A model generated the notes under the pieces. The model was not told the DNA's origin and ran no database searches. It saw only the letters and a program-made list of their open reading frames with translations. A stretch of 64,000 nucleotides of DNA from contig JACZVC010000012.1 of assembly GCA_022572885.1 (NCBI GenBank), forward strand, positions 1 to 64,000, given 5' to 3'. Position 1 is the stretch's first letter, and each line of letters opens with the position of its first letter. The DNA comes from Pseudomonadota bacterium. GTDB lineage: Bacteria; Pseudomonadota; Gammaproteobacteria; Steroidobacterales; MnTg04. Below, in pieces: positions 40,255-54,613 of the stretch. The position numbers were made by a program, and so were the translations under genes.

Positions 40255-41313
40255 ATGATTTCGGCAAAGCATGACGAATTGCCCAACGAACGCGCGCGCC
40301 AGCTTTTGAAGGCTCTGGTCGAGCGGTATATCGAAAAAGGTTTGCCGGTCGGTTCGCGAACGCTGGCCAAAGGATCGGGCATGGATCTCAGTCCGGCGAC
40401 GATTCGCAACGTCATGGCCGATCTAGAAGACCATGGATTCATCGCTGCGCCGCATACCTCGGCCGGCCGTGTGCCCACGCAGAAAGGTTACCGCCTGTTC
40501 GTGGATACCCTGGTCAAACTCAAGCCGCCAACCGGCAAGGAAATCCATAGCCTGGAAGAACAACTGTCCGGGCGTGGTGAAGACATCAAAAGCCTGGTGG
40601 AGTCAGCGAGTACCCTTTTGTCGAGCCTGACTCACCTGGCCGGCATCGTTACTGTGCCACGGCAACCTCATCCCGCTCTGAGCCAGATCGAGTTTCTGCC
40701 CTTGTCCGATCGACGGGTCCTCGCGATCATGGTGGTCAATAACGAGGAGGTCCAGAACCGCATTCTTCACCTGGAGCGGGATTTTTCGGCCGACGAATTG
40801 CGGCAGGCCGCCAATTACCTGAACCAGGAATTTGCCGGTCGCAAACTGGACGATGTGCGCCGGGGGATCCTGGAAAAGCTTCAGGAAACCCGTGCGAACA
40901 TGAACCAGCTAATGGCTGACGCGATCCAGATCGCCAGTGCGGCGCTGAGCCCGGAAGAGGGCGATCAAAACGCCTACGTCCTGGCGGGCCAGACCAACCT
41001 GATGGATATTGCGGATCTTTCCGACGTGGACAAGTTGCGTGAGCTGTTCGACGGATTCACGCGTCAGCGGGACATCCTGCATTTGCTGGATCAAAGCCTG
41101 GCGGCAGGCGGTGTACAGATTTTTATCGGTCAGGAGTCCGGTTACCGCATGCTTGACGAATGCAGCCTGGTAGCGGCGCCTTACGAAGTGAATCGTGAAG
41201 TGGTTGGCGTACTCGCCGTTATCGGTCCGACCCGTATGGCTTACGAGCGTATTATTCCGATCGTGGATGTAACCGCCAGATTGCTGGGTTCCGCCTTGAA
41301 CTCCAGGTTCTGA
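40255..41313 (+). CDS. hrcA: heat-shock repressor HrcA
   Basis: 352 residues from the ATG at 40255; GTG 40252 or 40219 are alternatives. The winged helix has RARQLLKALVERYIEKGLPVGSRTL and LSPATIRNVMADLED, followed by AAPHTSAGRVPTQKGYRLFVD and the GAF-like domain ending at VIGPTRMAYERIIPIVDVTARLL. It should repress chaperone genes through CIRCE sites, yet none is obvious here. It heads the grpE-dnaK-dnaJ cluster. Confidence 0.95.
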   Translation: MISAKHDELPNERARQLLKALVERYIEKGLPVGSRTLAKGSGMDLSPATIRNVMADLEDHGFIAAPHTSAGRVPTQKGYRLFVDTLVKLKPPTGKEIHSLEEQLSGRGEDIKSLVESASTLLSSLTHLAGIVTVPRQPHPALSQIEFLPLSDRRVLAIMVVNNEEVQNRILHLERDFSADELRQAANYLNQEFAGRKLDDVRRGILEKLQETRANMNQLMADAIQIASAALSPEEGDQNAYVLAGQTNLMDIADLSDVDKLRELFDGFTRQRDILHLLDQSLAAGGVQIFIGQESGYRMLDECSLVAAPYEVNREVVGVLAVIGPTRMAYERIIPIVDVTARLLGSALNSRF

Positions 41314-41387
41314 ACCCCATAATCGATTCGCAATCGGTGACGGGCCGGGATGCCTGTGACGCATTATTTAATCTGGAGCGGGAACAG

Positions 41388-41981
41388 ATGGGTACAGATC
41401 AGAAACAGCCTGATGACGCGGCGGATCCGGAAAACGCGGCTGCGGACAAGCAGGGTCCGAAGGAGGATGCGTCCGCGGAAACGCCCCCGTTGACCGAGTC
41501 GGAGCGCGAGCTGGTCGACGCCAAGCACAAGGCGGAAGAGAACTGGGAACTGTATCTGCGCACTGCGGCAGAGTTGGAAAATGTTCGCAAGCGCGGTCAG
41601 CGGGAATTAGAAAATGCACGCCGTTATGGAATTGACCGATTCGCACAGGAATTGCTTGCGGTAGGGGACAGCCTGGAAAAGGGGCTCGAAGCGGCCAGCG
41701 AGGAACCCAGCGTGGAGATCCTGATGGCGGGCAAGGAGGCCACGCTGAAGCAACTCAAACAGTTGATGGAAAGATTCAACATCGTTGAACTGAACCCGCT
41801 CGGCGAAGCATTCGACCCTGAATTGCACGAAGCGATGACCACCCAGCCCAGTGAAGAATACCAGCCGGGTCAGGTAATGGCGGTGGTCCAGAAGGGCTAC
41901 CGCATCCATGACCGGCTGCTCAGGCCGGCACGCGTCATTATTGCTGCAGAGGCCGAAAATCCGGAAGAGGGAAACTCTTGA
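41388..41981 (+). CDS. grpE: nucleotide exchange factor GrpE
   Basis: 197 residues starting [13 protein letters not shown] behind GAGCGGGA. An acidic disordered N-terminus, the long helix ([19 protein letters not shown]) and the beta-wing ([20 protein letters not shown]) are present. It releases ADP from DnaK. Confidence 0.96.
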   Translation: MGTDQKQPDDAADPENAAADKQGPKEDASAETPPLTESERELVDAKHKAEENWELYLRTAAELENVRKRGQRELENARRYGIDRFAQELLAVGDSLEKGLEAASEEPSVEILMAGKEATLKQLKQLMERFNIVELNPLGEAFDPELHEAMTTQPSEEYQPGQVMAVVQKGYRIHDRLLRPARVIIAAEAENPEEGNS

Positions 41982-42045
41982 AGTTTTACCGGTCGGCACC
42001 ATTTACAGCGGTAATCGGTTTTTAAGAATTTTTTGGAGACATCTA

Positions 42046-43986
42046 ATGGGCAAGGTAATTGGCATAGACCTGGGAACCACGAACTCGTGTGTGGCCGTCA
42101 TGGACGGCAACAACCCAAAGGTTATTGAAAACAGCGAGGGCGATCGCACGACCCCGTCGGTGGTTGCGTTTACCAAGGACGACGAAGTCCTGGTGGGTCA
42201 GGCGGCGAAACGGCAGGCGGTAACCAACCCGACCAACACCTTGTTTGCGGTCAAGCGGCTGATCGGCCGCAGGTTCAAGGACGAAGTGGTGGGGCGTGAT
42301 ATGGACATGGTGCCTTACAAGATTGTCGAAGCGGACAATGGCGATGCCTGGGTCGAAGCCAACGGCAAAAAGATGGCGGCGCCGGAAATATCCGCCAGGA
42401 TCCTGATGAAAATGAAGCAGACCGCCGAAGATTACCTGGGCGAGAAAGTGACCGAGGCGGTGATCACGGTCCCGGCCTATTTCAACGATTCGCAGCGTCA
42501 GGCGACTAAGGACGCCGGCAAAATCGCCGGCCTGGATGTCAAGCGCATCATCAACGAGCCAACCGCGGCCGCGCTTGCTTATGGCATGGATAAACAGCGT
42601 GGGGATCGCAAGATAGCGGTCTACGACCTCGGTGGCGGCACCTTCGATATCTCGATCATCGAGATCGCGGTCGTCGATGGCGAACACCAGTTTGAAGTAC
42701 TCGCCACCAACGGCGATACCTTTCTCGGGGGCGAGGATTTCGATCTTCGAGTGATCGAATACCTGGCAGACACGTTCAAAAAGGAAAGCGGTGTCGATGT
42801 GCGCCAGGATCCGCTGGCGATGCAGCGCCTCAAAGAGGCGGCCGAGAAAGCCAAGATCGAGTTGTCTTCAGCGCAGCAGACCGAAATCAATCTGCCGTAT
42901 ATCACGGCGGATGCCAGCGGGCCCAAGCATCTGAACATCAAGATGACGCGGGCGAAGCTCGAATCACTGGTCGGAGAATTGATCAAACGTACCGTTGGCC
43001 CGTGCAAGATCGCGCTCAAAGACGCCGGTTTGTCGGCCAAGGAGATTGACGACGTGATCCTGGTCGGTGGACAGACCCGCATGCCGAAGGTTCAGGAGGC
43101 AGTGAAAGCGTTCTTTGGCAAGGAGCCCCGCAAGGACGTCAACGCGGACGAGGCGGTAGCCGTGGGTGCCGCCATCCAGGCCGGTGTTCTGGCTGGCGAT
43201 GTCAAGGATGTCTTGCTGCTTGATGTGACGCCGCTGTCGCTGGGCATTGAAACGCTCGGTGGCGTGATGACGCGGTTGATCGACAAAAATACCACGATTC
43301 CGACCAAGGCCAACCAGGTGTTTTCGACTGCCGAGGATAATCAGACTGCGGTAACGATTCATGTCCTGCAGGGCGAGCGCGAGCGGGGGGTCGACAACAA
43401 ATCTCTGGGTCGTTTCGATTTGTCCGATATACCCCCATCGCGGCGCGGCCTGCCGCAGATCGATGTAACTTTTGACATCGACGCCAACGGTATTCTGAAT
43501 GTATCGGCCAAGGACAAGGCGACTGGCAAGGAGCAAAAGATTGTCATCAAGGCTTCGAGCGGTCTTGCCGAGGATGAAATCGAGAAAATGGTCTCAGATG
43601 CCGAAGCGCATGCCGAAGAAGACCGGAAATTCCGCGAACTGGTCAATGCCAGGAACCAGGCCGATGGCCTGGTGCATGCGACGGAAAAGTCTCTTGAGGA
43701 CCTGGAAGACAAGGTCGAGGCAGACGAGAAAGAAAAGATCGAAGCTGCGATCAAGGACCTCAAGGAGGTGCTCGACGGTGACGATTTGGAAGCCATCGAA
43801 AATGGCGCGAAGGCCCTGGCCGAAGCATCTTCTCCGTTGATGCAAAGAGTTTACGAGGAGCAGGTCAAGGAGGCGGCAGCCGAACAATCGCAGGCCGGTG
43901 ACGGCAGCGAAGCGACGGCGGATGAGGATGTCGTCGACGCCGAGTTTGAGGAAGTGAAGGACGAAGAGTCCAAAAAGGACGATTGA
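42046..43986 (+). CDS. dnaK: Hsp70 chaperone DnaK
   Basis: 646 residues starting [18 protein letters not shown] behind TTTTGGAGAC. It has the ATPase domain ([45 protein letters not shown]), the linker [19 protein letters not shown], the substrate domain and an acidic C-terminus ending in [12 protein letters not shown], the EEVD-like end being modified. Confidence 0.98.
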   Translation: MGKVIGIDLGTTNSCVAVMDGNNPKVIENSEGDRTTPSVVAFTKDDEVLVGQAAKRQAVTNPTNTLFAVKRLIGRRFKDEVVGRDMDMVPYKIVEADNGDAWVEANGKKMAAPEISARILMKMKQTAEDYLGEKVTEAVITVPAYFNDSQRQATKDAGKIAGLDVKRIINEPTAAALAYGMDKQRGDRKIAVYDLGGGTFDISIIEIAVVDGEHQFEVLATNGDTFLGGEDFDLRVIEYLADTFKKESGVDVRQDPLAMQRLKEAAEKAKIELSSAQQTEINLPYITADASGPKHLNIKMTRAKLESLVGELIKRTVGPCKIALKDAGLSAKEIDDVILVGGQTRMPKVQEAVKAFFGKEPRKDVNADEAVAVGAAIQAGVLAGDVKDVLLLDVTPLSLGIETLGGVMTRLIDKNTTIPTKANQVFSTAEDNQTAVTIHVLQGERERGVDNKSLGRFDLSDIPPSRRGLPQIDVTFDIDANGILNVSAKDKATGKEQKIVIKASSGLAEDEIEKMVSDAEAHAEEDRKFRELVNARNQADGLVHATEKSLEDLEDKVEADEKEKIEAAIKDLKEVLDGDDLEAIENGAKALAEASSPLMQRVYEEQVKEAAAEQSQAGDGSEATADEDVVDAEFEEVKDEESKKDD

Positions 43987-44114
43987 TTCATCGGTGACCG
44001 CGATGGTCGTTTGTGGTCTTGCAGGATCGACGGGCTGTCGGCTGGAAACGGTCGGCAGCCTTGTCTGTATTCGCCGGGCACGCAGGCATCGGCGAATGCT
44101 CCACGGGAAGCAGA

Positions 44115-45245
44115 ATGAGTAAACGGGATTATTACGAAACTCTTGCTGTCAAGCGGGGCGCGTCGGCGGCCGAGATCAAGAAGGCCTACCGCCGGCTCGC
44201 GATGAAACATCATCCCGATCGCAATCCGGGCAATGACGACGCCGAAGCGCATTTCAAGGAAGCCAAGGAAGCCTACGAAGTCCTCAGCAATGAACCCAAG
44301 CGGGCGGCCTATGACCAGTTTGGTCATGCCGGTCTGGATGGGGCCGCGGGCGCCGGCGGGTTCAATCCCGGCGTTGCCTTCAGCGATATTTTCGGCGATA
44401 TTTTCGGCGACATATTCGGCGGTGGGCGGCGCGGCGGCCGTCACCAGGTGTTTCGCGGCGCCGACCTTCGCTATCAACTCGACCTCGATTTAGAGCAGGC
44501 GGTTTTTGGCGACGATGTCGAAGTCAGTTACTCGACCCTGAGCGAGTGCGAGAGTTGTCATGGCAGTGGCGCGAGGGCGGGCTCGGAACCGCAGACCTGC
44601 CCGTCCTGTGGCGGCCATGGGCAAGTCCGCATGTCGCAGGGTATGTTTTCCATACAGCAGACCTGCCCGCGGTGTCGCGGCACCGGTCAGCAGATCGTCG
44701 ACCCCTGTGATGGGTGTGCTGGACGGGGGCGCATCAACAAACGCAGGACCTTATCCGTGAAAGTGCCTGCGGGCGTGGATACCGGGGATAGAATCAGGCT
44801 GTCCGGCGAAGGCGAAGCCGGGCGCAACGGCGGGCCCGCGGGCGATCTCTATGTCGAAATCAGGGTTCGCGCTCACGAGATTTTCCAGCGTGACGGCGCC
44901 CACCTGCATTGCGAGATACCGATCAGCATGGCGACCGCGTTGCTGGGAGACACGGTCGAGGTTCCCACGCTGGCTGGCGAAGTTTCCCTGAAGATTCCAG
45001 CCGGAACGCAATCCGCCAAGGTTTTCCGCTTGCGCGGCAAGGGCGCCGCCCCGGTCCGCGGTGGGCCGGCCGGTGATTTGTTCTGCAAGGTTAAACTGGA
45101 GACGCCGGTTAACCTGACCGATGAGCAGCAGGAACTGGTGCGCCAACTCGAAAAGAGCCTGAATGCCGGTGGCAAACGTCATCATCCCCATTCCCGTTCC
45201 TGGCTGGATACGGTAAAAAAGTTTTTTGACAAACTTGGAGCCTGA
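44115..45245 (+). CDS. dnaJ: co-chaperone DnaJ
   Basis: 376 residues. The J domain has HHPDRN (44205 region), then a Gly/Phe-rich linker ([16 protein letters not shown]), four zinc-finger CXXCXGXG units ([32 protein letters not shown]) and the C-terminal substrate domain. It stimulates DnaK. It ends one base before the dapB ATG. Confidence 0.98.
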   Translation: MSKRDYYETLAVKRGASAAEIKKAYRRLAMKHHPDRNPGNDDAEAHFKEAKEAYEVLSNEPKRAAYDQFGHAGLDGAAGAGGFNPGVAFSDIFGDIFGDIFGGGRRGGRHQVFRGADLRYQLDLDLEQAVFGDDVEVSYSTLSECESCHGSGARAGSEPQTCPSCGGHGQVRMSQGMFSIQQTCPRCRGTGQQIVDPCDGCAGRGRINKRRTLSVKVPAGVDTGDRIRLSGEGEAGRNGGPAGDLYVEIRVRAHEIFQRDGAHLHCEIPISMATALLGDTVEVPTLAGEVSLKIPAGTQSAKVFRLRGKGAAPVRGGPAGDLFCKVKLETPVNLTDEQQELVRQLEKSLNAGGKRHHPHSRSWLDTVKKFFDKLGA

Positions 45246-45246
45246 A

Positions 45247-46062
45247 ATGGGTGGAACCCGCGCGAAAGTCGCAATACTTGGCGCAAGTGGCCGGATGGGC
45301 CAGGCTTTGCTTGGCGCCCTGCGCCAGTCGGCCGATCTGGAACTTAGCGGCGCGCTGGTCAGCCCGGACAATGGGCGGATAGGGCAGGACGCGGGCGCTG
45401 GTTTGGGTTGGTGCAGCGGGGTGAAATACAGCGCCGGGTTGGCGGAGGTCCTGTCGCCTGCCGAGGTCGCCATCGATGTAACTTTGCCGGTTGTCAGCAC
45501 AGATATTATCGCGGCATGCCGATCGTCGGGGTGCCCGCTGGTGATCGGGACCAGCGGCCTGAGCGTTGAACAACACGGCGCGTTAGCGGACGCAGCGAAT
45601 TCGATTGCGGTATTGCCGGCGGCGAATTTCAGTATTGCCATGACCTTGATGATGGGCATGGTGAGAGAAGCCGCCGCCAAGCTCGGTCCAGCCTGGCAGG
45701 TCGATATCCTGGAAACCCATCACCGGCATAAGATCGACCGGCCTTCGGGAACCGCGCTTGCTTTGGCTGAAGTGATCGCCGGCGAGCGGGGCAAAACACT
45801 GGCCGAGACACTCGAGTGCATCGAGACCGGCGGGGAACGCAAGGTTCCCGACAGCATCGCAATCCAGTCGGTGCGCAGCGGCGAAGTCGCTGGCGAGCAT
45901 GCGGTCACTTTTGGAGAGGGTTCAGAGACGCTCGAATTGGTGCACAGCGCGGGCAGCAGGGCGGCTTTTGCCCGCGGAGCCTTATTGGCCGCCGCCTGGC
46001 TGGCGACCCAAAACCCCGGTCTTTACCGGATGGAGCAGGTACTGGCGGACAAGCGCGGATAG
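45247..46062 (+). CDS. dapB: 4-hydroxy-tetrahydrodipicolinate reductase
   Basis: 271 residues. AILGASGRMGQALLGAL binds NAD(P)H; ETHHRHKIDRPSGTALAL is the catalytic His/Lys motif. It works in lysine and diaminopimelate synthesis. It follows dnaJ directly and precedes carA by about 230 bp, the common gammaproteobacterial order. Confidence 0.97.
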   Translation: MGGTRAKVAILGASGRMGQALLGALRQSADLELSGALVSPDNGRIGQDAGAGLGWCSGVKYSAGLAEVLSPAEVAIDVTLPVVSTDIIAACRSSGCPLVIGTSGLSVEQHGALADAANSIAVLPAANFSIAMTLMMGMVREAAAKLGPAWQVDILETHHRHKIDRPSGTALALAEVIAGERGKTLAETLECIETGGERKVPDSIAIQSVRSGEVAGEHAVTFGEGSETLELVHSAGSRAAFARGALLAAAWLATQNPGLYRMEQVLADKRG

Positions 46063-46296
46063 CATAGACACCCGGGAGCCGGCTGAGTACAATTTAGCTG
46101 CCAGGCAAGTTACGGGTGCCCGGTAAGCGGGAGGGGTCCGGTTCGGATTCAGCCCGCTTAACTTATGTGGAACTTTTATTTTCAAAAACAATTAGTTAGT
46201 GCAAATAATTAAAGTCTTTTCTCGACACCCGAACCCGGCCACCGGGGGACAAAGACACCATTTGTGGCTGCAGATCTGCGGCGGGGGAACCGGAAC

Positions 46297-47466
46297 GTGA
46301 ATATTCCGGCAATTCTGGCTCTCGCCGACGGCACTATTTTTCTCGGCAAATCGATAGGCGTCAGCGGGCAGACCGTTGGCGAAGTCGTATTCAATACCGC
46401 GATGACCGGCTACCAGGAGATTATCAGCGACCCGTCCTATGCCCGCCAGATCGTTACACTGACCTATCCGCATATCGGCAATACCGGTGTCAATGCGATG
46501 GATATGGAAGCGGATCGTCTCCATTGCGCCGGCCTGATAATCCGGGACCTGCCGATTCGGCCGAGTAGCTGGCGGATGGAAGAGAGTTTGCCGGATTTCC
46601 TGGTTCGTAATGGCCTGATCGCGCTGGCGGGCATCGATACCCGCAAACTGACCCGTATTATTCGCAAAAACGGCGCCCAGGCCGGTTGCATCATGAGCGG
46701 TGAAATCGACGAAGCCGCAGCGCTTGCAGCGGCCCGTGAGTTCCCGGGGCTGACCGGCATGGATCTGGCCAAAGTCGTCAGTACCGAGGAGCCGTATTCG
46801 TGGAACGAAGGCACGGTGTGGCGGGCCGAAGCAAGCAAGGAAACCACGGCTGATCGTTTCCGGGTCGTCGCATACGACTACGGGATCAAGCGCAACATCT
46901 TGCGCTTGTTGCACGGCGCCGGGTGCGACGTGACGGTGGTCGCGGCACAAGCGCCAGCCAGCGATGTCCTGGCGATGAATCCGGATGGCGTTTTTCTGTC
47001 AAATGGGCCGGGTGATCCGCAGCCATGCGGCTACGCGATCCGGGCGATCGGTGAAATCCTGGATGCCGGAATTCCGACCTTCGGAATCTGTCTGGGCTAT
47101 CAGCTGATGGCTCTGACCAGTGGCGCGCGCACGGTCAAGATGAAATTCGGTCACCACGGGGCGAATCATCCGGTGGTCGATATCGAATCGGGGCGAGTTT
47201 TTATCAGCAGCCAGAACCACGGTTTTGCGGTCGACGAAAAAAGCCTGCCGAGCAACCTGGTCGCCACCCATCGCTCTCTTTTTGATGGTTCGCTGCAGGG
47301 TATCCGCCGTACCGATTGCCCGGCATTTGGTTTTCAGGGTCATCCGGAAGCCAGCCCGGGGCCCCGCGAGCTAAGCCCGATGTTTGCAAATTTCATGGCG
47401 TTGATGGCAACAGGCAGAATCCAGGCGGGCGCTGAAAATGCCGGCACCAGAAGCGCTGCCGGCTGA
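46297..47466 (+). CDS. carA: carbamoyl-phosphate synthase small subunit
   Basis: 389 residues from the GTG at 46297 ([21 protein letters not shown]), preceded by a G-rich ribosome-binding site; a GTG at 46264 is less likely. The glutaminase triad is visible: Cys in [11 protein letters not shown], and His/Glu in GHPEASPGP. It supplies NH3 to CarB for arginine and pyrimidine synthesis. Confidence 0.96.
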   Translation: MNIPAILALADGTIFLGKSIGVSGQTVGEVVFNTAMTGYQEIISDPSYARQIVTLTYPHIGNTGVNAMDMEADRLHCAGLIIRDLPIRPSSWRMEESLPDFLVRNGLIALAGIDTRKLTRIIRKNGAQAGCIMSGEIDEAAALAAAREFPGLTGMDLAKVVSTEEPYSWNEGTVWRAEASKETTADRFRVVAYDYGIKRNILRLLHGAGCDVTVVAAQAPASDVLAMNPDGVFLSNGPGDPQPCGYAIRAIGEILDAGIPTFGICLGYQLMALTSGARTVKMKFGHHGANHPVVDIESGRVFISSQNHGFAVDEKSLPSNLVATHRSLFDGSLQGIRRTDCPAFGFQGHPEASPGPRELSPMFANFMALMATGRIQAGAENAGTRSAAG

Positions 47467-47519
47467 GGCAACGATGAATAACCCGATATGGCTGGCCTGA
47501 GAGTCGGCGACAGATACTG

Positions 47520-50740
<3,221 letters not shown>

Positions 50741-50744
<4 letters not shown>

Positions 50745-51217
50745 GTAAAGTCCCGCTGACCGTAAAAGGCGCTGAAATGCTCCGCGCAGAGTTGAAAAAA
50801 CTGAAATCCGAAGATCGACCGAGGATTATCAAGGCGATCGCGGAGGCGCGGGCCCATGGCGATCTGAAAGAGAATGCCGAATATCACGCGGCCAAGGAGC
50901 AACAGGGTTTCACCGAGGGCCGGATCAAGGACATCGATGGCAAATTGTCGCATGCGCAAATTATCGATGTCACTGAACTCCCGGTCTCCGGCCGCGTTGT
51001 TTTTGGGGTCACAGTCGAGCTGACAGACGAAGATAATGGCGAAAAAAAGGTTTACCGGATTGTCGGCGAGGACGAGGCGAATATCCGTGCCGGTCTTCTG
51101 TCTTACACCTCACCCATCGCCAGGGCGCTGATAGGCAAGGAAGCCGGCGATATTGTCGAGGTGCGGACGCCGGGCGGCGATTGTTCCTACGAAATTGCAA
51201 AGGTGCGGTACATCTGA
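50741..51217 (+). CDS. greA: transcription elongation factor GreA
   Basis: 158 residues: [41 protein letters not shown] with the two acidic tip residues, then the C-terminal FKBP-like domain ([18 protein letters not shown]). It rescues backtracked RNA polymerase. It overlaps carB by ATGA, the usual coupling. Confidence 0.97.
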
Positions 51218-51684
51218 TTTTCCGTAGCCGCAATAGAAATGCTCTGAGCCAGGCAGGCTTTGGCGTTGCCAGCCGGGTCCTGTTGAGCCTGTGGGCAGGC
51301 AGCCTGTGGACAGTCGGTTACCTGGCTGCGCCCACGCTGTTTGCGGTGTTGGATGACCGCCGGCTTGCCGGTGAAATAGCCGGCCGGTTGTTTTACGCGG
51401 AAACCTGGCTCAGCTTGATCTGCGCCGCCCTGATTCTATTGCCTGAATTCATTGGCGGCCTTCGCCGCGCTATTTTCAAGCTGGACAATATTCTGGTGAT
51501 CCTTTGCGTGGTTTTGCTGGCGGGGACGGAATGGGGCGTGCGGCCGCTGATGGATGCGTCGCGGTTTGCGGATGGCGGCGCGGGGCCGGATTTCGCGATG
51601 TGGCACGGCGTCGCCGCGGGAATGTACCTGTCGGCCAGCATCGTGGCTTTGATTCTGCTGTGGCGATCGGCTTCAGGGAGGTAG
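51181..51684 (+). CDS. DUF4149-like four-helix membrane protein
   Basis: Up to 167 residues. The core [22 protein letters not shown], then [44 protein letters not shown] and [23 protein letters not shown] gives four membrane helices and matches the family often found after greA. The start is uncertain: a TTG at 51181 overlaps greA, while CTG 51214 or 51244 and TTG 51283 are alternatives; no ATG is available. Confidence 0.8.
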   Translation: MFLRNCKGAVHLIFRSRNRNALSQAGFGVASRVLLSLWAGSLWTVGYLAAPTLFAVLDDRRLAGEIAGRLFYAETWLSLICAALILLPEFIGGLRRAIFKLDNILVILCVVLLAGTEWGVRPLMDASRFADGGAGPDFAMWHGVAAGMYLSASIVALILLWRSASGR

Positions 51685-51966
51685 GATCATGCCGGTCAGA
51701 TCCGGGTTGGCCCGGTAGAAAACCGCGGTGTTGCCAATACGCTGAACCAGTTCCGCGTTGCGATCCCGGCAGATTCGCTGAATGATTTCGTTTCGTGAAT
51801 CGCGATCGCCGACCCTGATCCGCGTCTTTAGCAGTTCATGGCTGGCCAGTGCCTGTTCGATTTCCGTGGCAACCGTCTTGCTTAGACCGCTGCCGCCGAT
51901 CCATACCACCGGTTTGAGGCTGTGGGCGCGGCCGCGAAGAAATTTTTTCTGTGCTTCATTTAACAT
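51673..51966 (-). CDS. yhbY: CRM-domain RNA-binding protein YhbY
   Basis: 97 residues: LNEAQKKFLRGRAHSLKPVVWIGGSGLS, then IEQALASHELLKTRIRVGDR is the CRM domain. It associates with pre-50S ribosomal particles. It is divergent from rlmE, with the two start codons 22 bp apart, as in many gammaproteobacteria. Its 3' end overlaps the DUF4149-like gene by 12 bp. Confidence 0.95.
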   Translation of the reverse strand: MLNEAQKKFLRGRAHSLKPVVWIGGSGLSKTVATEIEQALASHELLKTRIRVGDRDSRNEIIQRICRDRNAELVQRIGNTAVFYRANPDLTGMILPP

Positions 51967-51987
51967 GTGGAGATTATAGGGGCGAGG

Positions 51988-52611
51988 ATGGCAAAACGCA
52001 GCAAAAGCAGTTCCCGCTGGATGCAGGAACACCTGAAGGACGAATACGTCCTGCGGGCGCAGAAAGAAGGCTGGCGATCACGCGCAGTCTACAAGCTCAG
52101 CGAAATCCATGAACGGGAGAAACTGATCCGGCCAGGAATGACGCTGATCGACCTCGGGGCGGCGCCCGGCAGCTGGAGCCAGTATGCGACCAGCCTGCTG
52201 GATGGACGCGGGTCGATTTTGGCGCTGGACCTGCTGGCCATGGATTCTTTGCCGGATGTCGAGTTTATCCAAGGCGATTTCACCGAGCCGGCCGTTCTCG
52301 AAGAGTTGCTGGGGCGTCTCGGGGATCGTAAAGCCGACCTTGTAATGGCGGATATGGCCCCAAATATGAGCGGTATGAGCGCTGTCGATCAGCCCCGTGT
52401 GATTTATCTTGCGGAGTTGACGCTTGAACTGGCCCACAAGGTACTGAAACCGGGTGGATTCATGCTGGTCAAACTGTTCCACGGCCAGGGATTCGATGAA
52501 TACGTGGCCGCGGTGAAACCCTGTTTTGGCAAGGTGAAAGTCAGGAAACCCAAGGCCTCCAGACCGCGTAGCCGTGAGACTTATCTGCTGGCGGGACAAT
52601 ATGGCTTATAG
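51988..52611 (+). CDS. rlmE: 23S rRNA 2'-O-ribose methyltransferase RlmE
   Basis: 207 residues. It opens with WMQEHLKDEYVLRAQKEGWRSRAVYKL, then the SAM site LIDLGAAPGSWSQYA, catalytic Asp in DLVMADMAPNMSG, and Lys in FMLVKLFHG. It methylates U2552 of 23S rRNA and lies upstream of ftsH as usual. Confidence 0.97.
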   Translation: MAKRSKSSSRWMQEHLKDEYVLRAQKEGWRSRAVYKLSEIHEREKLIRPGMTLIDLGAAPGSWSQYATSLLDGRGSILALDLLAMDSLPDVEFIQGDFTEPAVLEELLGRLGDRKADLVMADMAPNMSGMSAVDQPRVIYLAELTLELAHKVLKPGGFMLVKLFHGQGFDEYVAAVKPCFGKVKVRKPKASRPRSRETYLLAGQYGL

Positions 52612-52632
52612 TAGGGTCTAATTAACTGGAAA

Positions 52633-52667
52633 GCGGCCCGGAAAGGCCGCAGCGGGCCGGGAGGCCC
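52633..52667 (+). terminator. paired GC hairpins between rlmE and ftsH
   Basis: GCGGCC-CGGAAA-GGCCGC is followed directly by GGGCC-GGGA-GGCCC and then AGGGGTTTGTTTT. The second stem with the T-rich tail could be a weak terminator or attenuator. The tail also contains the ftsH ribosome-binding site. Confidence 0.4.
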
Positions 52668-52678
52668 AGGGGTTTGTT

Positions 52679-54598
52679 TTGAGCGATTTTACCAAACAGT
52701 TATTGCTTTGGGTCAGCATTGCCATGGTGCTGGTCATGGTGTTCAACAGCTTCAGCACGAACCAGCAGCAGGCTGTCGAAGTCGGTTACTCGGAATTCCT
52801 CGACGATGTCGAGGCTGGCAATGTGTTCGAGGTCGTCATTGACGGCAAGATAATCAGCGGGACCTACCGGGACGGCCAGCGCGAGTTCTGGAGCAGTAAT
52901 CCGGAAACGGAGACCACCGAGCTGATCGAAGTGCTGCGTAGCAACAACGTCAAGATCAAGGGTGCGCCACCCGAGCGCAAGTCCCTGTTGATGGAATTAT
53001 TCCTCTCCAGTTTCCCGATCCTCCTGCTGATTGGCGTCTGGGTCTACTTCATGCGCCAGATGCAAGGCGGCGCCGGTGGCCGTGGCGCGATGTCATTTGG
53101 CAAGAGCCGCGCTCGGTTGCTCAGCGAAGACCAGGTCGGCGTCACTTTTTCGGACGTAGCCGGTATCGAGGAAGCCAAGGAGGAGGTCGGCGAAATCGTG
53201 GATTTCCTGCGCGATCCGTCGAAATTCCAACGCCTTGGCGGGAAACTCCCCAAAGGTGTGTTGATGACTGGTGCGCCGGGCACTGGCAAGACACTGCTTG
53301 CGCGGGCCATTGCCGGCGAAGCCAAGGTCCCGTTTTTTACGATTTCCGGCTCTGATTTTGTCGAGATGTTTGTCGGAGTAGGCGCTTCGCGCGTTCGCGA
53401 CATGTTTGAACAGGCGAAAAAGACCGCGCCATGCATTATTTTTATTGATGAAATTGACGCCGTCGGCCGTCATCGTGGCGCGGGTCTGGGTGGTGGGCAC
53501 GATGAGCGCGAGCAGACTCTGAATCAGTTGCTGGTCGAAATGGACGGGTTCGAAGGTAATGAAGGCGTCATCGTTATTGCCGCGACCAACCGCCCCGATG
53601 TGCTCGATCCGGCATTGCTCCGGCCCGGCCGGTTTGATCGCCAGGTGGAGGTCCCGCTTCCCGATGTTCGCGGCCGCGAGCAGATCCTCAAGGTGCATAT
53701 GCGCAAAGTGCCGATAGACGATGACGTGCGTCCGAAAATCATCGCCAGGGGCACACCGGGCTTTTCGGGGGCCGATCTGGCGAACCTGATCAATGAAGCT
53801 GCGCTCATTGCCGCGCGGGCGAATCGCCGGACAGTCGACATGGAGCAGTTCGAGAAAGCCAAGGATAAAATCATGATGGGCGCCGAGCGGCGCTCGATGG
53901 TCATGAGCGAGGAAGAGCGCAAGCTCACCGCATACCACGAGTCCGGACACGCCATCGTGGGGTTGAGCGTGCCCGACCACGATCCAGTGTACAAAGTCAC
54001 GATTATCCCGCGTGGCCGGGCGCTGGGCGTGACCGTTTTTCTGCCGGAAGAAGATCGCTACAGTTTCAGCAGGCGTCGTCTTGAAAGCCAGATTTCCAGT
54101 TTGTTTGGCGGGCGCATTGCCGAGTCAATGATATTTGGCAAGGACGCGGTGACCACGGGTGCGGCTAACGACATAGAGCGGGCGACCGCCCTGGCCCGCA
54201 ACATGGTTACCAAGTGGGGTTTGTCGGATGGCATGGGTCCGCTGACCTATGCCGAAGACGATGGCGAGATTTTCCTTGGACGCAGCGTCACCCAGCACAA
54301 ACATGTATCCGATGAAACCGCACATGCCATTGACCGGGAAATCCGCGTGCTGATCGATCGGAACTATGCGCGCGCCGAAAAAATCCTGCAAAAGGAAACG
54401 AAAACGCTGCACAAGATGGCCGAGGCATTGATCAAGTACGAAACCATTGACGAGGAGCAGATCAAGGACATCATGGCGGGGCGCAAACCGAAACCCCCCG
54501 CGGACTGGGAAGACAGCGAAACCAGGGGTTCCGCGAAAGACAAGAAAGGCCGGAAAAAAGCCAAAGGGAAGATCGGCGGACCGGCTGAACAGCTTTAG
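52679..54598 (+). CDS. ftsH: ATP-dependent zinc metalloprotease FtsH
   Basis: 639 residues from a TTG behind AGGGG. Two N-terminal membrane helices ([32 protein letters not shown]), AAA domain with Walker A GAPGTGKT, Walker [12 protein letters not shown] and the second region of homology, then the protease motif HESGH. It degrades membrane and short-lived proteins. The TTG start is the only one in phase with the membrane helix. Confidence 0.97.
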   Translation: MSDFTKQLLLWVSIAMVLVMVFNSFSTNQQQAVEVGYSEFLDDVEAGNVFEVVIDGKIISGTYRDGQREFWSSNPETETTELIEVLRSNNVKIKGAPPERKSLLMELFLSSFPILLLIGVWVYFMRQMQGGAGGRGAMSFGKSRARLLSEDQVGVTFSDVAGIEEAKEEVGEIVDFLRDPSKFQRLGGKLPKGVLMTGAPGTGKTLLARAIAGEAKVPFFTISGSDFVEMFVGVGASRVRDMFEQAKKTAPCIIFIDEIDAVGRHRGAGLGGGHDEREQTLNQLLVEMDGFEGNEGVIVIAATNRPDVLDPALLRPGRFDRQVEVPLPDVRGREQILKVHMRKVPIDDDVRPKIIARGTPGFSGADLANLINEAALIAARANRRTVDMEQFEKAKDKIMMGAERRSMVMSEEERKLTAYHESGHAIVGLSVPDHDPVYKVTIIPRGRALGVTVFLPEEDRYSFSRRRLESQISSLFGGRIAESMIFGKDAVTTGAANDIERATALARNMVTKWGLSDGMGPLTYAEDDGEIFLGRSVTQHKHVSDETAHAIDREIRVLIDRNYARAEKILQKETKTLHKMAEALIKYETIDEEQIKDIMAGRKPKPPADWEDSETRGSAKDKKGRKKAKGKIGGPAEQL

Positions 54599-54613
54599 TT
54601 TCCTGGCCCATCA

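Noticed and set aside
44751-45680. 309-codon antisense frame opposite dnaJ/dapB
   Set aside because: It crosses two well-supported genes on the other strand and has no protein-family pattern.
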